From positions 1 to 64,000 of the forward strand of contig JAAYVB010000043.1 of the NCBI GenBank assembly GCA_012517405.1: a stretch of 64,000 bases of DNA, in the 5' to 3' direction. The translations under genes were made by a program, and so were the position numbers. Below are positions 19,976-29,570 of the stretch, in pieces (positions within the stretch are counted from its first letter, which is position 1; each line of letters opens with the position of its first letter). This DNA is from Propionibacterium sp. (lineage in GTDB: Bacteria; Actinomycetota; Actinomycetes; Propionibacteriales; Propionibacteriaceae). A model generated the notes under the pieces. That model was not told the DNA's origin. It did not search any database and was given only the letters and a program-made list of their open reading frames with translations.

Positions 19976-21638
19976 GCGCCTCGACGCCCGGGGCAGCGCC
20001 GGCTGGACGCTGTTCTGGGTGCTCGCCACCCTGATCCCGGTCGGGTTCCTCGCCGTCTTCTTCGCCTGGCCGGCCGCCGCCCTGATCGCCCGGGGGTTCA
20101 TCGCGGAAGGCCGGCCGACCCTGGACGGGTTCACGGCCGTCTTCGCCGAGCCCCGCACCTGGCGGATCCTGCGCCAGACGCTGAGCCAGGCGCTGTGGGG
20201 GACGGCGCTCTCGGTGCTGCTCGGCGTCCCGGGGGCCTACGTGCTCTACAAGACCCGGTTCCCCGGCCGGGCGGTGGTGCGGGCGGTGGCGACGATCCCG
20301 TTCGTGCTGCCGACCGTCGTGGTCGGCGTCGCGTTCAAGACCCTGTTCGCCGCCACCGGCCCGCTCGGCTTCCTGGGCCTGGACGAGACGTTCGCCGTCA
20401 TCGTCGCGGCGCTGGTGTTCTTCAACTTCTCCGTCATCGTGCGCACCGTCGGCGGGCTGTGGGCCCGGCTCGACCCGCGGCTCGGCGAGGCGGCGCGGGT
20501 GCTGGGCGCGTCCCCGCTGCGCGTGCTGGCCACCGTGACGCTCCCGGCGCTGGCCCCCGCCATCGCGTCGGGGGCCGCCATCGTGTTCCTGTTCTGCGCC
20601 GGCGCCTACGGCACGGTGATGATCCTCGGCGGCGTCCGGTTCGGCACCATCGAGACCGAGATCTGGTACCGGACCACGCAACTGCTCGACCTGTCGGCGG
20701 CCGCGGCCCTGGCCGTCGTGCAGCTGGTGTTCGTGTCGGTGGCGCTGTGGGTCTCCAACCGGCTGCAGGCCAGGGCGAGCGCCCAGCGGTTGTGTTCCGA
20801 CGAGTCGTCGGAACGCGCCTGGATGTGGCGCCGCGACTGGGCGCCCACCCTCGTCACCGGGGTGGTGGTGCTCGGGCTGCTCGTGCTGCCGATGGCCAAC
20901 CTGGTCGCCCGTTCGCTGTGGACCCCCGACGGGCCGGGCCTGCGCTACTACGCGCTGCTGTTCACCGTCGAGGGCACCGGCCTGCACGCCCCCGTGTGGG
21001 AGGCGGTCGTCACGTCGCTGACCCTGGCCGCCCAGGCCAGCGCGCTCGCCGTGACGCTCGGCGTCCTGGTCAGCCTGGTGCTGTCCCGGCGGCCGCGCCG
21101 GCGGCCGCTGCCCGCGCTGCTGCGCACGCTCGACTCGGTCTTCATGCTGCCGCTCGGCGTGTCGGCGGTCACCGTGGGCTTCGGCTTCCTCATCACGCTC
21201 AACCGGCCGCCGCTCGACCTGAGGTCCTCGCCGATCCTGATCCCGATCGCGCAGGCGATGGTGGCGCTGCCGCTGGTGGTGCGGTCGCTGCTGCCGGTGC
21301 TGCGCGCCATCGACCCGCGCCAGCGCGAGGCCGCCGCCACCCTCGGCGCCGGTCCCGGCCGGGTGCTCGCGACGATCGACCTGCCCTACGCGCTCCGCGG
21401 CCTCGGCCTGGCCGTCGGCTTCGCGCTGGCGACCAGCCTGGGCGAGTTCGGCGCCACCTCGTTCCTCGCCCGCCCGGACGCCCCCACGCTGCCCGTCGTC
21501 ATCTACCGGCTCATCGGGCGGCCCGGCGTCGACAACTACGGCATGGCGATGGCGGCCGCGGTCATCCTGGCCGTGGTGACCGGCGCGGTCATGGCCGCTG
21601 CCGAGCGACTGCGCCCGAAGGAGGCGACCGGATGGTGA
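19968..21638 (+). CDS. thiP: Thiamine ABC transporter permease, two fused domains
   Basis: A 556-residue inner-membrane permease with two binding-protein-dependent transport domains in tandem (about 60-260 and 330-545), as is typical of ThiP. Each has the EAA loop that contacts the ATPase (LGEAARVLGASPLRV and QREAAATLGAGPGRV). It starts at TTG 19968, overlapping the thiB stop, so translation is coupled. It forms the channel for thiamine bound by ThiB and is powered by ThiQ. Confidence 0.93.
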   Translation: MAERLDARGSAGWTLFWVLATLIPVGFLAVFFAWPAAALIARGFIAEGRPTLDGFTAVFAEPRTWRILRQTLSQALWGTALSVLLGVPGAYVLYKTRFPGRAVVRAVATIPFVLPTVVVGVAFKTLFAATGPLGFLGLDETFAVIVAALVFFNFSVIVRTVGGLWARLDPRLGEAARVLGASPLRVLATVTLPALAPAIASGAAIVFLFCAGAYGTVMILGGVRFGTIETEIWYRTTQLLDLSAAAALAVVQLVFVSVALWVSNRLQARASAQRLCSDESSERAWMWRRDWAPTLVTGVVVLGLLVLPMANLVARSLWTPDGPGLRYYALLFTVEGTGLHAPVWEAVVTSLTLAAQASALAVTLGVLVSLVLSRRPRRRPLPALLRTLDSVFMLPLGVSAVTVGFGFLITLNRPPLDLRSSPILIPIAQAMVALPLVVRSLLPVLRAIDPRQREAAATLGAGPGRVLATIDLPYALRGLGLAVGFALATSLGEFGATSFLARPDAPTLPVVIYRLIGRPGVDNYGMAMAAAVILAVVTGAVMAAAERLRPKEATGW

Positions 21639-22642
21639 ACCAGGGGCTGACGGTGACGGACGCCGTCGTGCGGTACGCGACGGCGTCCGGACCCGTGACG
21701 GCCGTCGACCACGTCGACCTGACCGTCGCTCCCGGCGAGATCGTGGCGCTGCTGGGGGCGTCCGGCTCCGGGAAGTCGTCGCTGCTGCGGGCGATCGCGG
21801 GGCTGGAGCCGCTGGCCTTCGGGCGCATCACCTGGGCGGGACAGGACCTCACCGCGGTCCCGGTGCACCGGCGCGGCTTCGGGATGATGTTCCAGGACGC
21901 CCAACTGTTCCCGACGATGAACGTCGGCGCCAACGTCGCCTACGGGCTGCACGGCTGGCCGTCGGTGGAGCGCCGGGCCCGGGTCACCGAGCTGCTGACG
22001 CTCGTCGGTCTGCCCGGCTGCGAGCGGCGTCGCGTCACCGAGCTGTCGGGCGGGCAGGCCCAGCGGGTGGCGCTCGCCCGCTCGCTGGCGCCCCAGCCGC
22101 GGCTGCTGCTGCTCGACGAGCCGCTGTCGGCCCTGGACCGCGCCCTGCGCGAGCGGCTCGTCGACGAGCTCTCGGTCGTGCTGCGCGCCACGCACACGAC
22201 CGCCGTCTACGTCACCCACGACCAGGACGAGGCGTTCACCCTCGCCGACCGCGTGGCCGTCCTGGCCGAGGGGCGCGTGCTGGCGGACGCGGCGTCCGAC
22301 GAACTGTGGCGGCACCCACCCACGCGGGAGGTCGCCGCCTTTCTCGGCTACGGCCCCTTCCTGGACGCCGCCACCGCGGCCCGGCTGGGGCTGGCGGGCG
22401 TCCCGGCGGACCGGCTGGTCGGGCTCGGCGACGGCGGGTTGGCGCTGGGCGCCGGCGGAACGGACGTGCCGATCGACGGGCAGCGCCGCCACCGCGGCAA
22501 GGTGGAGGTGGCGGTCACGCTGCCCGACGGGCAGCCGGCCGCCGTCATCGCCGAGACCATGCTGCCCGCCGGGCGGGTCGGCGTCCGCATCGACCCGGAC
22601 GCGGTCGTCGTCGTCCCCCCAGGAGGGGCGCCGGGGCAGTAG
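21632..22642 (+). CDS. thiQ: Thiamine ABC transporter ATPase
   Basis: A 336-residue ABC ATPase. Walker A GASGSGKSS (about 46-54), Q-loop MMFQDAQLFP, signature LSGGQAQRVALAR, Walker B LLLLDEPLSALD and the switch His in VTHDQDEA are complete. About 80 C-terminal residues form a TOBE-like regulatory domain, longer than enterobacterial ThiQ. The ATG at 21632 overlaps the thiP stop by 7 bp. It is the last gene of the riboswitch operon and energises thiamine uptake. Confidence 0.93.
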   Translation: MVNQGLTVTDAVVRYATASGPVTAVDHVDLTVAPGEIVALLGASGSGKSSLLRAIAGLEPLAFGRITWAGQDLTAVPVHRRGFGMMFQDAQLFPTMNVGANVAYGLHGWPSVERRARVTELLTLVGLPGCERRRVTELSGGQAQRVALARSLAPQPRLLLLDEPLSALDRALRERLVDELSVVLRATHTTAVYVTHDQDEAFTLADRVAVLAEGRVLADAASDELWRHPPTREVAAFLGYGPFLDAATAARLGLAGVPADRLVGLGDGGLALGAGGTDVPIDGQRRHRGKVEVAVTLPDGQPAAVIAETMLPAGRVGVRIDPDAVVVVPPGGAPGQ

Positions 22643-22651
22643 CGTCGGCGC

Positions 22652-23224
22652 ATGATCGTGCGTCCCCTCCTCGCCCGCGCCTTCTGGGCGGTCTCGCGCT
22701 ACCGGTTCGTCTCGGAGCCGCCGCCCGAGCGGTCGGCGGTGCTGATCGGGGCCCCGCACACCTCGAACTGGGACTTCGCCTACATGCTGGCCATCACCTG
22801 GCGGCTCGGCATGTCGCCGCGCTGGCTCGGCAAGCACACCCTGTTCAAGCCGCCCTTCGGGCCGCTGATGCGCGCGTTGGGCGGCATCCCCGTGGACCGG
22901 GCCCACCCCGGACGCCTCGTCGAGGACCTGACCCGGAGGGTGCGGGAGGACGGCCGGTTCTTCCTGGTCGTGACCCCCGAGGGCACGCGCGGCCGCGGCA
23001 CCCACTGGAAGTCGGGCTTCTACCGCATCGCCCGCGACGCGGGCCTGCCGATCGTGCTCGGCTACGTCGACTCGGCGACGAAGACGTCGGGGCTCGGCCC
23101 CACGATCGAGGTGACCGGCGACGTCGCCGCCGACATGGACCGCATCCGGGCCTTCTACGCCGACAAGCGCGGCATCAAGCCCGAGCTGTTCACCACGCCG
23201 CGACTGCGCGAGGAGGACGCCTGA
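22652..23224 (+). CDS. PlsC-like acyltransferase
   Basis: A 190-residue protein of the 1-acylglycerol-phosphate acyltransferase superfamily. The catalytic HxxxxD motif is H-T-S-N-W-D (about residues 35-40), and the substrate-binding motifs GGIPVDR and TPEGTRGRG follow. At 190 residues it is shorter than true PlsC and lacks a clear membrane helix, so the substrate may be another lipid. It begins 10 bp after thiQ and may be transcribed with that operon. Confidence 0.85.
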   Translation: MIVRPLLARAFWAVSRYRFVSEPPPERSAVLIGAPHTSNWDFAYMLAITWRLGMSPRWLGKHTLFKPPFGPLMRALGGIPVDRAHPGRLVEDLTRRVREDGRFFLVVTPEGTRGRGTHWKSGFYRIARDAGLPIVLGYVDSATKTSGLGPTIEVTGDVAADMDRIRAFYADKRGIKPELFTTPRLREEDA

Positions 23225-23245
23225 GGGTCCGTGGCCGCGGAGGGG

Positions 23246-23698
23246 TCACGCGCTCCGGGCCTCGCCGAGCGACGCCGCGGCGTCCGCGATCGGCTGCCAG
23301 TCGAGGAGGGCGATCGCGCCGGTGCCGAGCGCCATCGCCAGCGCGAGCGGAGTGTGGGCCCACCGGACGCCCTCGGCGCGCCGCCGCTCGCCGCGGGCGT
23401 AGAGGGCCTTCTCGGCCCACACGGTGAGGGCGGTGAGGCCCGCGGTGGCGCCGACGGCCAGGGCCGCCACGGCCGGGGCGGGCAGGTCGACCTTCGGCTC
23501 GGCCTGGAGCGCGCGCACCTCCGGGTACACCCGCGGCACCATGGCCGCGCCGGCCGCCGTCACCCCCAGCAGGCCAGCCTTGACGGCCACCCGGACGCCG
23601 CGGCTGCGGACCACGTCCGGCAGCGCGTACCAGGCGAGCACGGTGGCGGCGGAGACGGCAGCGAACGCGGCCCGGTCGGTGGTGGGATCGGCTGGCAC
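23246..23698 (-). CDS. Small integral membrane protein, unknown function
   Basis: A 150-residue hydrophobic protein with about four predicted transmembrane helices and a charged loop (EKALYARGERRRAEG). The GTG at 23698 is chosen because AAGGAG lies six bases upstream (23705-23710), whereas the longer frame to 23788 is basic and low-complexity. It is convergent with the acyltransferase (21 bp between stops). I do not recognise the family. It is the last gene of the very high GC segment. Confidence 0.75.
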   Translation of the reverse strand: MPADPTTDRAAFAAVSAATVLAWYALPDVVRSRGVRVAVKAGLLGVTAAGAAMVPRVYPEVRALQAEPKVDLPAPAVAALAVGATAGLTALTVWAEKALYARGERRRAEGVRWAHTPLALAMALGTGAIALLDWQPIADAAASLGEARSA

Positions 23699-23845
23699 GG
23701 TGAGCTCCTTCGCGGTTGTCCCGCCACCGTACCCGGTGGTCCGTCGAACGTCGCGGCCGGAGCGGGCACGAAGCCGGCTTCCGAGCACCAGCGCACGATA
23801 ACGGGCCTTGACGGCGTTTCCGCAAGTCGAAGCCCAGTTGATTGT

Positions 23846-23922
<77 letters not shown>

Positions 23923-23986
23923 ATGGCCCATGAGCCGAGAGGTAGCTTATCGCACCTTTGATCTGGGCACCAATTGCACCTGTCAG

Positions 23987-24901
23987 TCAGGAATCCGAGT
24001 CTCGTGCCACCAGCCGTAGCAGCGTGGCCTCCGGGCGGCAGAACAGCCGGATCGGGGCGGTGGGGGAGGTTCCGATACCCGCGGAAACGTGCAGCCAGGA
24101 AGTCTGCGAACCGGTGGTCCAGGTGCTCAGCCCGGATGCCTGCTCGACCGGCAGATCGCAGTTGTCGATGATCGCGCGGTTGACCGGCAGACAGATCTGC
24201 CCGCCATGAGTGTGCCCGGCGAAGATCATCTGCACCCCGTCGGCAGTCATGGCGTCCAGCACCCGTTGATACGGGGCGTGCGTGACCCCCAGCGTCAGAT
24301 CTGCGTCGGGCGCCAGCGGCCCGGACACCGCCGAGTAGTCGTCCAGCGCGTTGTGTGCGTCGCCGGTGCCGCGGAGGTCCACTGTGCGTCCAGCTACCGA
24401 CAGCCGGGCCGCCGCGTTGTCGAGATAGACCCACCCGGCGTCGGTGAAAGCGTCCTGCAACTGCCAGGTGGGCAGCAGCTTGCGATCCTTGGCGACGGTG
24501 GAATTACCGAATAGGTAGCTCGCCGGGTTGCGGAAGGTCGGTTCGACGAAATCGTTGGAGCCGAAGACGAACGCACCGGGGCGCGCCATGAGCGGTGACA
24601 ATGCCTCAAGCAGTGGCTCGATCGCCTCCGGGCTCGAGACGTTGTCGCCGGTACCGATCACCAGATCCGGATTCAGAGCCCCCAGACTCGCCACGAAGCG
24701 CAGCTTGCGCTTCTGATAGGGCATCAGATGAATGTCCGACAGGTGCAGCACCCGGATCTGAGGAGACCCGAAAGGCAGCACCGGCACGGTCACTCGTCGC
24801 AGCACGAAAGCACGCGCCTCCACCCAGGCGGCCGCGGTCACCGCACCTGCCAACCCCAGCAGACCGCCCGCGGCCAGCGTCAGCCGACGTGTCGCGCTCA
24901 T
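23987..24901 (-). CDS. Membrane-anchored calcineurin-like metallophosphoesterase
   Basis: A 304-residue protein with an N-terminal membrane helix (residues about 8-28) and a metallophosphoesterase domain. Metal ligands are visible: LSDIHLMP (DxH), TGDNVS (GDN), GSNDFV (GNH/D equivalent), VTHAPYQR and the C-terminal AGHTHGGQI. Its ATG overlaps the ponA2 stop by four bases (ATGA), so the two are translationally coupled. The pair penicillin-binding protein plus this phosphoesterase is conserved in actinobacteria (as I recall, Rv3682-Rv3683 in M. tuberculosis), hinting at cell-envelope work. The substrate is unknown. Confidence 0.9.
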   Translation of the reverse strand: MSATRRLTLAAGGLLGLAGAVTAAAWVEARAFVLRRVTVPVLPFGSPQIRVLHLSDIHLMPYQKRKLRFVASLGALNPDLVIGTGDNVSSPEAIEPLLEALSPLMARPGAFVFGSNDFVEPTFRNPASYLFGNSTVAKDRKLLPTWQLQDAFTDAGWVYLDNAAARLSVAGRTVDLRGTGDAHNALDDYSAVSGPLAPDADLTLGVTHAPYQRVLDAMTADGVQMIFAGHTHGGQICLPVNRAIIDNCDLPVEQASGLSTWTTGSQTSWLHVSAGIGTSPTAPIRLFCRPEATLLRLVARDSDS

Positions 24902-27060
24902 CGGTTGGTCGGCGTGGAGGTGGTCGTGGACGTCGACGCCGGCGCGACCCACTTCGTGAATTTCGATTGAGGCATGCCGTCCATCGCCTCCTGCATGATC
25001 GGCTTCCAAAGTGCGCCCGCCCCAATCTGTGCGTATGAACTCAGGCCGCGGCCGTTGAGAGGGGTCAGCGGAGTGGTCATGACGTTGCGAGACTGTTCGG
25101 GAGTGTTCTGCCAGGCTGCACTCATGTTGTCACCGGCTACCACGACCGAAGTTGAGATGTCGGGGGTGTAGCCGACGAACGCCGAGCTCGATGCCGAGTT
25201 GTCTGAGGTACCAGTCTTGGACGCCTGATCGATGCCGTTGTTGATGTAGGTGGGCGACGACAGGCCCGACACGTGCGTGCGGTTGAGTACGTAGTTGACG
25301 CCATCGGCCACGGTCGGATCGATGGTCTGCTGGCAGTCGGCGCTGGGCACCGGCACCTCGGCGCCGTTGCGGTCGTAGACCGAGTCGAGAATAATCGAGT
25401 TGCAGCGCACACCCCGATTGCCGAAGGTGCCGTAGCCGACCGCCATCGACAGCGGGGTCACCTTGGCGGCGCCCAGGGTGAACGAGGGAACGTAGTCGAA
25501 ATCGTCCAGTGAGGCCTCACCCTCGACGGGCTGGGAGATTTCGACGCCTGCGCGCCTGGCCATGTCGACCGCCTGGCAGACGCCGATATCACGCTCAAGC
25601 GACACCCAGTAGTTGTTGACCGACCACATCATGCCGGTCACCATATTAAAACTGCCACTGTCTTGCCCGGGGACTGCGTTCGTGGTCGAGTAAGCCTCGC
25701 CCAGCTGGAACCTCTCGTCCCCACAACCGCGGAACCATTGGCCCCTCCAGTTCTGGGTCTTCTGGACGTTGTAGTACGTCGAATCAGGGAAATGCCCTTG
25801 CTGGATGGCTGCGGCAGCCGTCCAGGTCTTGAATGTCGAACCGAACAGATAGCCGTCGGCGCCGCCCATGTCGTAGCTGACCGAGTAGTTCCAGGCGGTC
25901 TCACCCGGTCCGTCGCCCATCACCGGCCGTGATTGGGCCATCGCCAGGATTCGCCCCGTCGCGTTCTCCACGGTGTCGGCGACCGCGATCGCTGCATCCT
26001 CGGGGCCGACCACCGAACTGATGACATTCTGTGCGGTGTCCTGCAGGCTCGGATCGATGCTGAGGGTGATCTTCAATCCAGCCCGGTTGAGCACATCGCG
26101 TCGTGCCTCAACGGTGTCGCCGAAGACCGACATCTGATCGCTCAGCAGAACCCGCGACGCGTAGTCACAGATGAACGGATAACGGGTGCCCTGGCAACCA
26201 TTGCCCAGCGTCTGCACCTGCGAGGCATCGAAGCCCTCCGCGGCAGCCTCGTCCGCCACCGACTGGGGCATGCCCTGGTAGCGCACCTGAGCAGCCAGCA
26301 CGGCCTGACGTCGCGCCAGCGCACCATCCAGGTTGTTGACCGGATCAGTCTGGCTGGGGTTCTGCACGAGGCCGGCAAGCATTGCGGCCTGCGCAACGGT
26401 CAGTTGCGAGGCGTCGGTGTTGAAGTAGTGCCTGGCCGCGGCCTGCACTCCGTAGGCGCCATCGCCGTAGTAGGCGATGTTGAGATAGCGCTCCAAGATC
26501 TCGTCCTTGGTGAGGGTGTTCTCCAGTGCGATCGCGTAGCGCATCTCCAAGATCTTGCGGTTCATGCTGGGGGCTTGAGCGTCTTCCACGCAGGCAGTGT
26601 CGCCGTTGCACATCTGCAGGCGGACCTGCTTCACGTACTGCTGGGTGAGCGTCGAACCGCCGCCACTGATACCGCCGCCGGCGGCATTGCCGAGCGCTGC
26701 GCGTACCACGGACTGAAGGTCGACTGCGCCATGCTCGTAGAACCGGTGGTCCTCAATGGCGATCTGAGCGGTCTGCATCTCGGGGGAGATCTGGTCGAGC
26801 GTGACGTACTGGCGGTTCTCGTCGAAGAAAGTCGCCAGCACCGAACCGTCCGACAGGTACATGGTGGACGCTTCGTACTGATCGGGCACCGCGAGGTTCG
26901 CGGGTACCTCTTTCAGCGTTGCGGCCCCCGCCCGGGTCGCCCCGGCAGCCAACGCCGCGAAGGGGACGCCAAGGCCGGCGACCAGCACCCCAGCCAAGAT
27001 GCTGACCACCCCGAACATCAGCAGCGAATAGGCTTTGCTTCCCGCGGTCTTTACGCTCAC
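24898..27060 (-). CDS. ponA2: Bifunctional class A penicillin-binding protein
   Basis: A 720-residue peptidoglycan synthase, anchored by one N-terminal helix (about 12-38). The glycosyltransferase domain has EDHRFYEHGAVD and GGSTLTQQYVKQ. The transpeptidase domain has S-T-F-K with nucleophile Ser408, the SVN motif in MWSVNNYW and KTGTSDN. The tail is Thr/Ser/Pro-rich and no PASTA domain is visible. The GTG at 27060 is chosen because the basic N-terminus and membrane helix begin there; upstream codons run into the whiB promoter region. The gene is divergent from whiB4, a conserved actinobacterial arrangement. Confidence 0.93.
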   Translation of the reverse strand: MSVKTAGSKAYSLLMFGVVSILAGVLVAGLGVPFAALAAGATRAGAATLKEVPANLAVPDQYEASTMYLSDGSVLATFFDENRQYVTLDQISPEMQTAQIAIEDHRFYEHGAVDLQSVVRAALGNAAGGGISGGGSTLTQQYVKQVRLQMCNGDTACVEDAQAPSMNRKILEMRYAIALENTLTKDEILERYLNIAYYGDGAYGVQAAARHYFNTDASQLTVAQAAMLAGLVQNPSQTDPVNNLDGALARRQAVLAAQVRYQGMPQSVADEAAAEGFDASQVQTLGNGCQGTRYPFICDYASRVLLSDQMSVFGDTVEARRDVLNRAGLKITLSIDPSLQDTAQNVISSVVGPEDAAIAVADTVENATGRILAMAQSRPVMGDGPGETAWNYSVSYDMGGADGYLFGSTFKTWTAAAAIQQGHFPDSTYYNVQKTQNWRGQWFRGCGDERFQLGEAYSTTNAVPGQDSGSFNMVTGMMWSVNNYWVSLERDIGVCQAVDMARRAGVEISQPVEGEASLDDFDYVPSFTLGAAKVTPLSMAVGYGTFGNRGVRCNSIILDSVYDRNGAEVPVPSADCQQTIDPTVADGVNYVLNRTHVSGLSSPTYINNGIDQASKTGTSDNSASSSAFVGYTPDISTSVVVAGDNMSAAWQNTPEQSRNVMTTPLTPLNGRGLSSYAQIGAGALWKPIMQEAMDGMPQSKFTKWVAPASTSTTTSTPTNR

Positions 27061-27263
27061 GCTCTCTAGGGTACGTGATGCATCTGCTGGTTCAGGAGTC
27101 GGATTCGAGCGCTCGTTGAAAGCTGGATGCCTGATGAGAGCCGACTTTGTGATATCTGTGTGCGCTCCGTGTGGGCGTCCACGCGACCTGTGAAGGTTTC
27201 GCTCAGTCAGCGGTCCGGTGTAGGTTGGATGGCACCACCCACCACTGAAGGGAGCGTGCACCG
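27061..27263. promoter_or_regulatory. Divergent promoter region between ponA2 and whiB4
   Basis: These 203 bases separate the two divergent starts and must hold both promoters. GAAGGGAGC (about 27247-27255) is the whiB ribosome site. TAGGTTGGAT near 27222 could be a -10 region for whiB. No clear operator palindrome was found. Confidence 0.5.
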
Positions 27264-27623
27264 ATGGCCGTGCCTGACCCCGAGGACTGGCCACTGCTGG
27301 CCAAATGCAGAGGAATGAATGATGCCCTCTTTCCCGAGGGCAAAGACCAAAAAAGAGCGAAGACGATATGCATGGGATGCCCGGTACGGGCGCAATGTCT
27401 GGCAGAGGCGCTGGACAACCGTATCGAATGGGGCGTCTGGGGCGGCATGACCGAAAGGGAACGCCGCCAACTGTTGCGTCAGCGTCCAGACGTGAAGTCG
27501 TGGTCAGCGGTGCTGAATGCCGCAGCTATTTCGTCGCACACCGTCAGGGTTGTCGACGAGACCTTCGATGCGCCGGATGAGGCAGAGCGGCCCGAGCAGG
27601 TGCAGACAGTCGAAACTCGCTAA
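27264..27623 (+). CDS. whiB4: WhiB-family iron-sulfur transcription factor
   Basis: A 119-residue Wbl protein. Four Cys that bind a 4Fe-4S cluster are at 15, 36, 39 and 45 (C-x20-C-x2-C-x5-C), followed by the turn GVWGGM and a basic patch ERERRQLLRQR. It senses redox or NO and regulates transcription with sigma factor. The name whiB4 is from context: it is divergent from ponA2 and the phosphoesterase as in mycobacteria. CCGGCA/TGCCGG at 27629-27646 just after the stop may be a weak terminator. Confidence 0.9.
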   Translation: MAVPDPEDWPLLAKCRGMNDALFPEGKDQKRAKTICMGCPVRAQCLAEALDNRIEWGVWGGMTERERRQLLRQRPDVKSWSAVLNAAAISSHTVRVVDETFDAPDEAERPEQVQTVETR

Positions 27624-27717
27624 CGACGCCGGCAGTGCTGTGCCGGTGGGATACCCAGTGTCTTAGAACGGCGGCTCGTGCTCGCTGAGAGAGTCCCGAA
27701 CGCCACCTCGTCGGGCG

Positions 27718-27744
27718 GTGCCGGAGTCCTTGTGGCTCCGGCAC
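27718..27744. terminator. Hairpin, candidate terminator
   Basis: GTGCCGGAG and CTCCGGCAC pair perfectly over a 9-base loop. It lies 95 bp past whiB and ahead of the eut leader, so it would insulate the two. There is no T-run. Confidence 0.55.
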
Positions 27745-28047
27745 GATTCTGCTGGATGGCTCAGCAACTCCTCGTTACACCCTGGATGGCTTGAGCGCGC
27801 GCGAATCCGATCCCTGAACTCAAGCCGGATCCCTGCCCAAACTCCGTGCCGGGCCGGAGCTTTAACGATTTATCGGATTGCTCAGTGCGGTTCCGACGCG
27901 TTGAGATTAGCTTTTGCCGAGGATTCTTCGGCAGAGGGTAGCAAATCGTGGGCAAGATCGATTACGATCGTTAGACTGACGACAAACGCACGGGGCGGTG
28001 CGTTGAGCGTCTGGGGGCGGACGCGACTCAGGGATGAGGGGAATTCC
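27745..28047 (+). promoter_or_regulatory. Leader of the eut microcompartment operon
   Basis: About 300 bases of relatively low GC precede eutH. Seen: a direct repeat CTGGATGGCT at 27752 and 27782, 30 bp apart; a small hairpin TGCCGA/TCGGCA near 27915-27933; an inverted repeat GATCG-N4-CGATC near 27957; and the eutH ribosome site GATGAGGGG. No cobalamin riboswitch box, no T-rich terminator and no ANTAR-type paired hairpins were recognised, although such elements control eut operons in Firmicutes. The repeats are candidate operators only. Confidence 0.4.
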
Positions 28048-29217
28048 GTGGGAATTAATGAGGTCATCATATGGATCTTGATGATCTGTATGGTGCTGGG
28101 CGGCTTGGACCGCGCAATAGGCAATAAGTTCGGCTTGGGGGAGAAATTCGAAGACGGCATCAATGCCATGGGACCACTGGCGCTCTCCATGGTTGGTGTC
28201 TATGCTCTGTCGCCGATTCTGGCGAAAGTCTTGGGCGTAGTCATCCGTCCGGTTTATGGCTTCCTCGGTGCTGATCCAGCTATGTTCGCAGGGACTCTGC
28301 TAGCCAACGACATGGGTGGCTGGCCCTTGGCTCAGGCGCTGACCGACAATCCGGACGCACAGAAGCTGTCCGGTCTGGTCCTGGGCGCCATGATGGGCGC
28401 GACGATCGTGTTCACGATTCCAGTGGCGCTCGGCATTATCAATAAGGACGACCGGGGCTTCCTGGCGCGGGGTGTGCTGGCGGGTATCGTCACCATCCCG
28501 ATCGGCGTGGTGGTCTCAGGTCTGATCGCCGGCATGCCGGCCGGCTGGGTGCTGCGCCAGACCGTTCCGATCATCTTGGCGGCTGCACTGATCGCGGTCG
28601 GCCTGTGGTTCAAACCCGACGCCATGACCAAGGGATTCGAGGCATTCGGCAAAGGCCTGGTCTTCATGATTTCGGTTGGCCTGGTGATCGGAATTTTCCA
28701 GGAGATGACCGGCGTGATGATTCTCACCGGCGAATGGGAAATGCTGCCGGTGACCGACGGCTTCGCGATCGTCGCATCGATCGCCATGGCTTTGGCCGGG
28801 GCGTTCCCCGCGGTGCACCTGATCGTCACATTCGGCCAGAAACCGCTGTCCGCTTTCGGCCATTTGATCGGAATCAATGACACTGCGGCCGGTGGTTTGA
28901 TCGCGACACTCGCCAACAACATCGCGATGTTCGAGATCATGAAGAATATGGATGCCCGGGGCAAGATTCTCAACTGTGCCTTTGCGGTGTCGGCGGCCTT
29001 CACCTTCGGCGACCACCTGGGCTTCACCGCCGGTGTCATGCCGGACATGATCGCAGCGGTCATCGTGGGCAAACTCGCCGCTGGCATCACGGGTGTGATG
29101 GTGGCATATCTGCTGTTCGCCAGGACGTTCCCTGCTGTGGGAGCGGGCGAACAGGTCGCGGTGGCCACGGATGGCACCTCGGAGGTCGCCGGCGACGACG
29201 CACAACCGGAGAGTTGA
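28048..29217 (+). CDS. eutH: Ethanolamine transporter EutH
   Basis: A 389-residue integral membrane protein with about ten transmembrane helices, matching EutH along its length. Conserved stretches include TLLANDMGGWPLA and TFGDHLGFTAGVMPDM, typical of the family. It imports ethanolamine, or helps its diffusion, when the substrate is scarce. The GTG at 28048 follows GATGAGGGG and begins the EutH N-terminus (GINEVIIWIL). The C-terminal 20 residues are acidic and variable. It is the first gene of the microcompartment locus; eutN starts six bases later. Confidence 0.93.
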   Translation: MGINEVIIWILMICMVLGGLDRAIGNKFGLGEKFEDGINAMGPLALSMVGVYALSPILAKVLGVVIRPVYGFLGADPAMFAGTLLANDMGGWPLAQALTDNPDAQKLSGLVLGAMMGATIVFTIPVALGIINKDDRGFLARGVLAGIVTIPIGVVVSGLIAGMPAGWVLRQTVPIILAAALIAVGLWFKPDAMTKGFEAFGKGLVFMISVGLVIGIFQEMTGVMILTGEWEMLPVTDGFAIVASIAMALAGAFPAVHLIVTFGQKPLSAFGHLIGINDTAAGGLIATLANNIAMFEIMKNMDARGKILNCAFAVSAAFTFGDHLGFTAGVMPDMIAAVIVGKLAAGITGVMVAYLLFARTFPAVGAGEQVAVATDGTSEVAGDDAQPES

Positions 29218-29223
29218 TCGGAC

Positions 29224-29514
29224 ATGCGCATCGCACGAGTAGTCGGATCGGCAGTCTCGACGATCAAGGTCGACAGCCTGAGGGGCAGCAAACTGCTGGT
29301 GGTTCGCGAAGCGTCGGTCACCGATGAACTCGAAGGCAAGCCGTTCGTCGCCGTCGACGGTATCGGCGCCGGCGAGGGTGAGCTCGTCCTCATCAGTGAA
29401 GGCAGCGCCGGGCGGCACACCGAGTACACCGCGGATGCTCCGGTCGACGCTGTCATCATGGCGATCCTCGATTCGCTCGAGGTCGGTGGCCAGACCACGT
29501 TCAGAAAGAGCTGA
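29224..29514 (+). CDS. eutN: Microcompartment vertex protein EutN (BMC-P)
   Basis: A 96-residue protein of the CcmL/EutN family whose pentamers cap the twelve vertices of the shell. It shows the family N-terminus MRIARVVGSAVSTIK, the central DGIGAGEGELVLISEG and a C-terminal helix (VDAVIMAILDSLE). The length is exactly typical. It is translated six bases after eutH and followed by a strong hairpin at 29551-29570, which separates it from eutB. Confidence 0.93.
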   Translation: MRIARVVGSAVSTIKVDSLRGSKLLVVREASVTDELEGKPFVAVDGIGAGEGELVLISEGSAGRHTEYTADAPVDAVIMAILDSLEVGGQTTFRKS

Positions 29515-29550
29515 ATCCGCGATCGTGCTGCGCAGCAGTCGGAGCTAGGG

Positions 29551-29570
29551 GGCGGGGCTCAGGCCCCGCC
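29551..29570. terminator. GC-rich hairpin between eutN and eutB
   Basis: GGCGGGGC-TCAG-GCCCCGCC is a perfect 8-bp stem with a 4-base loop. It lies 37 bp after eutN with no T-run. With the 150-bp gap that follows, it suggests a separate promoter for eutB or partial attenuation. Confidence 0.6.

Noticed and set aside
27745..28047. Cobalamin riboswitch or ANTAR-target hairpins in the eut leader
   Set aside because: I looked for a B12-box and paired hexaloop hairpins; the visible hairpin has a 5-7 base loop and no partner or T-run.
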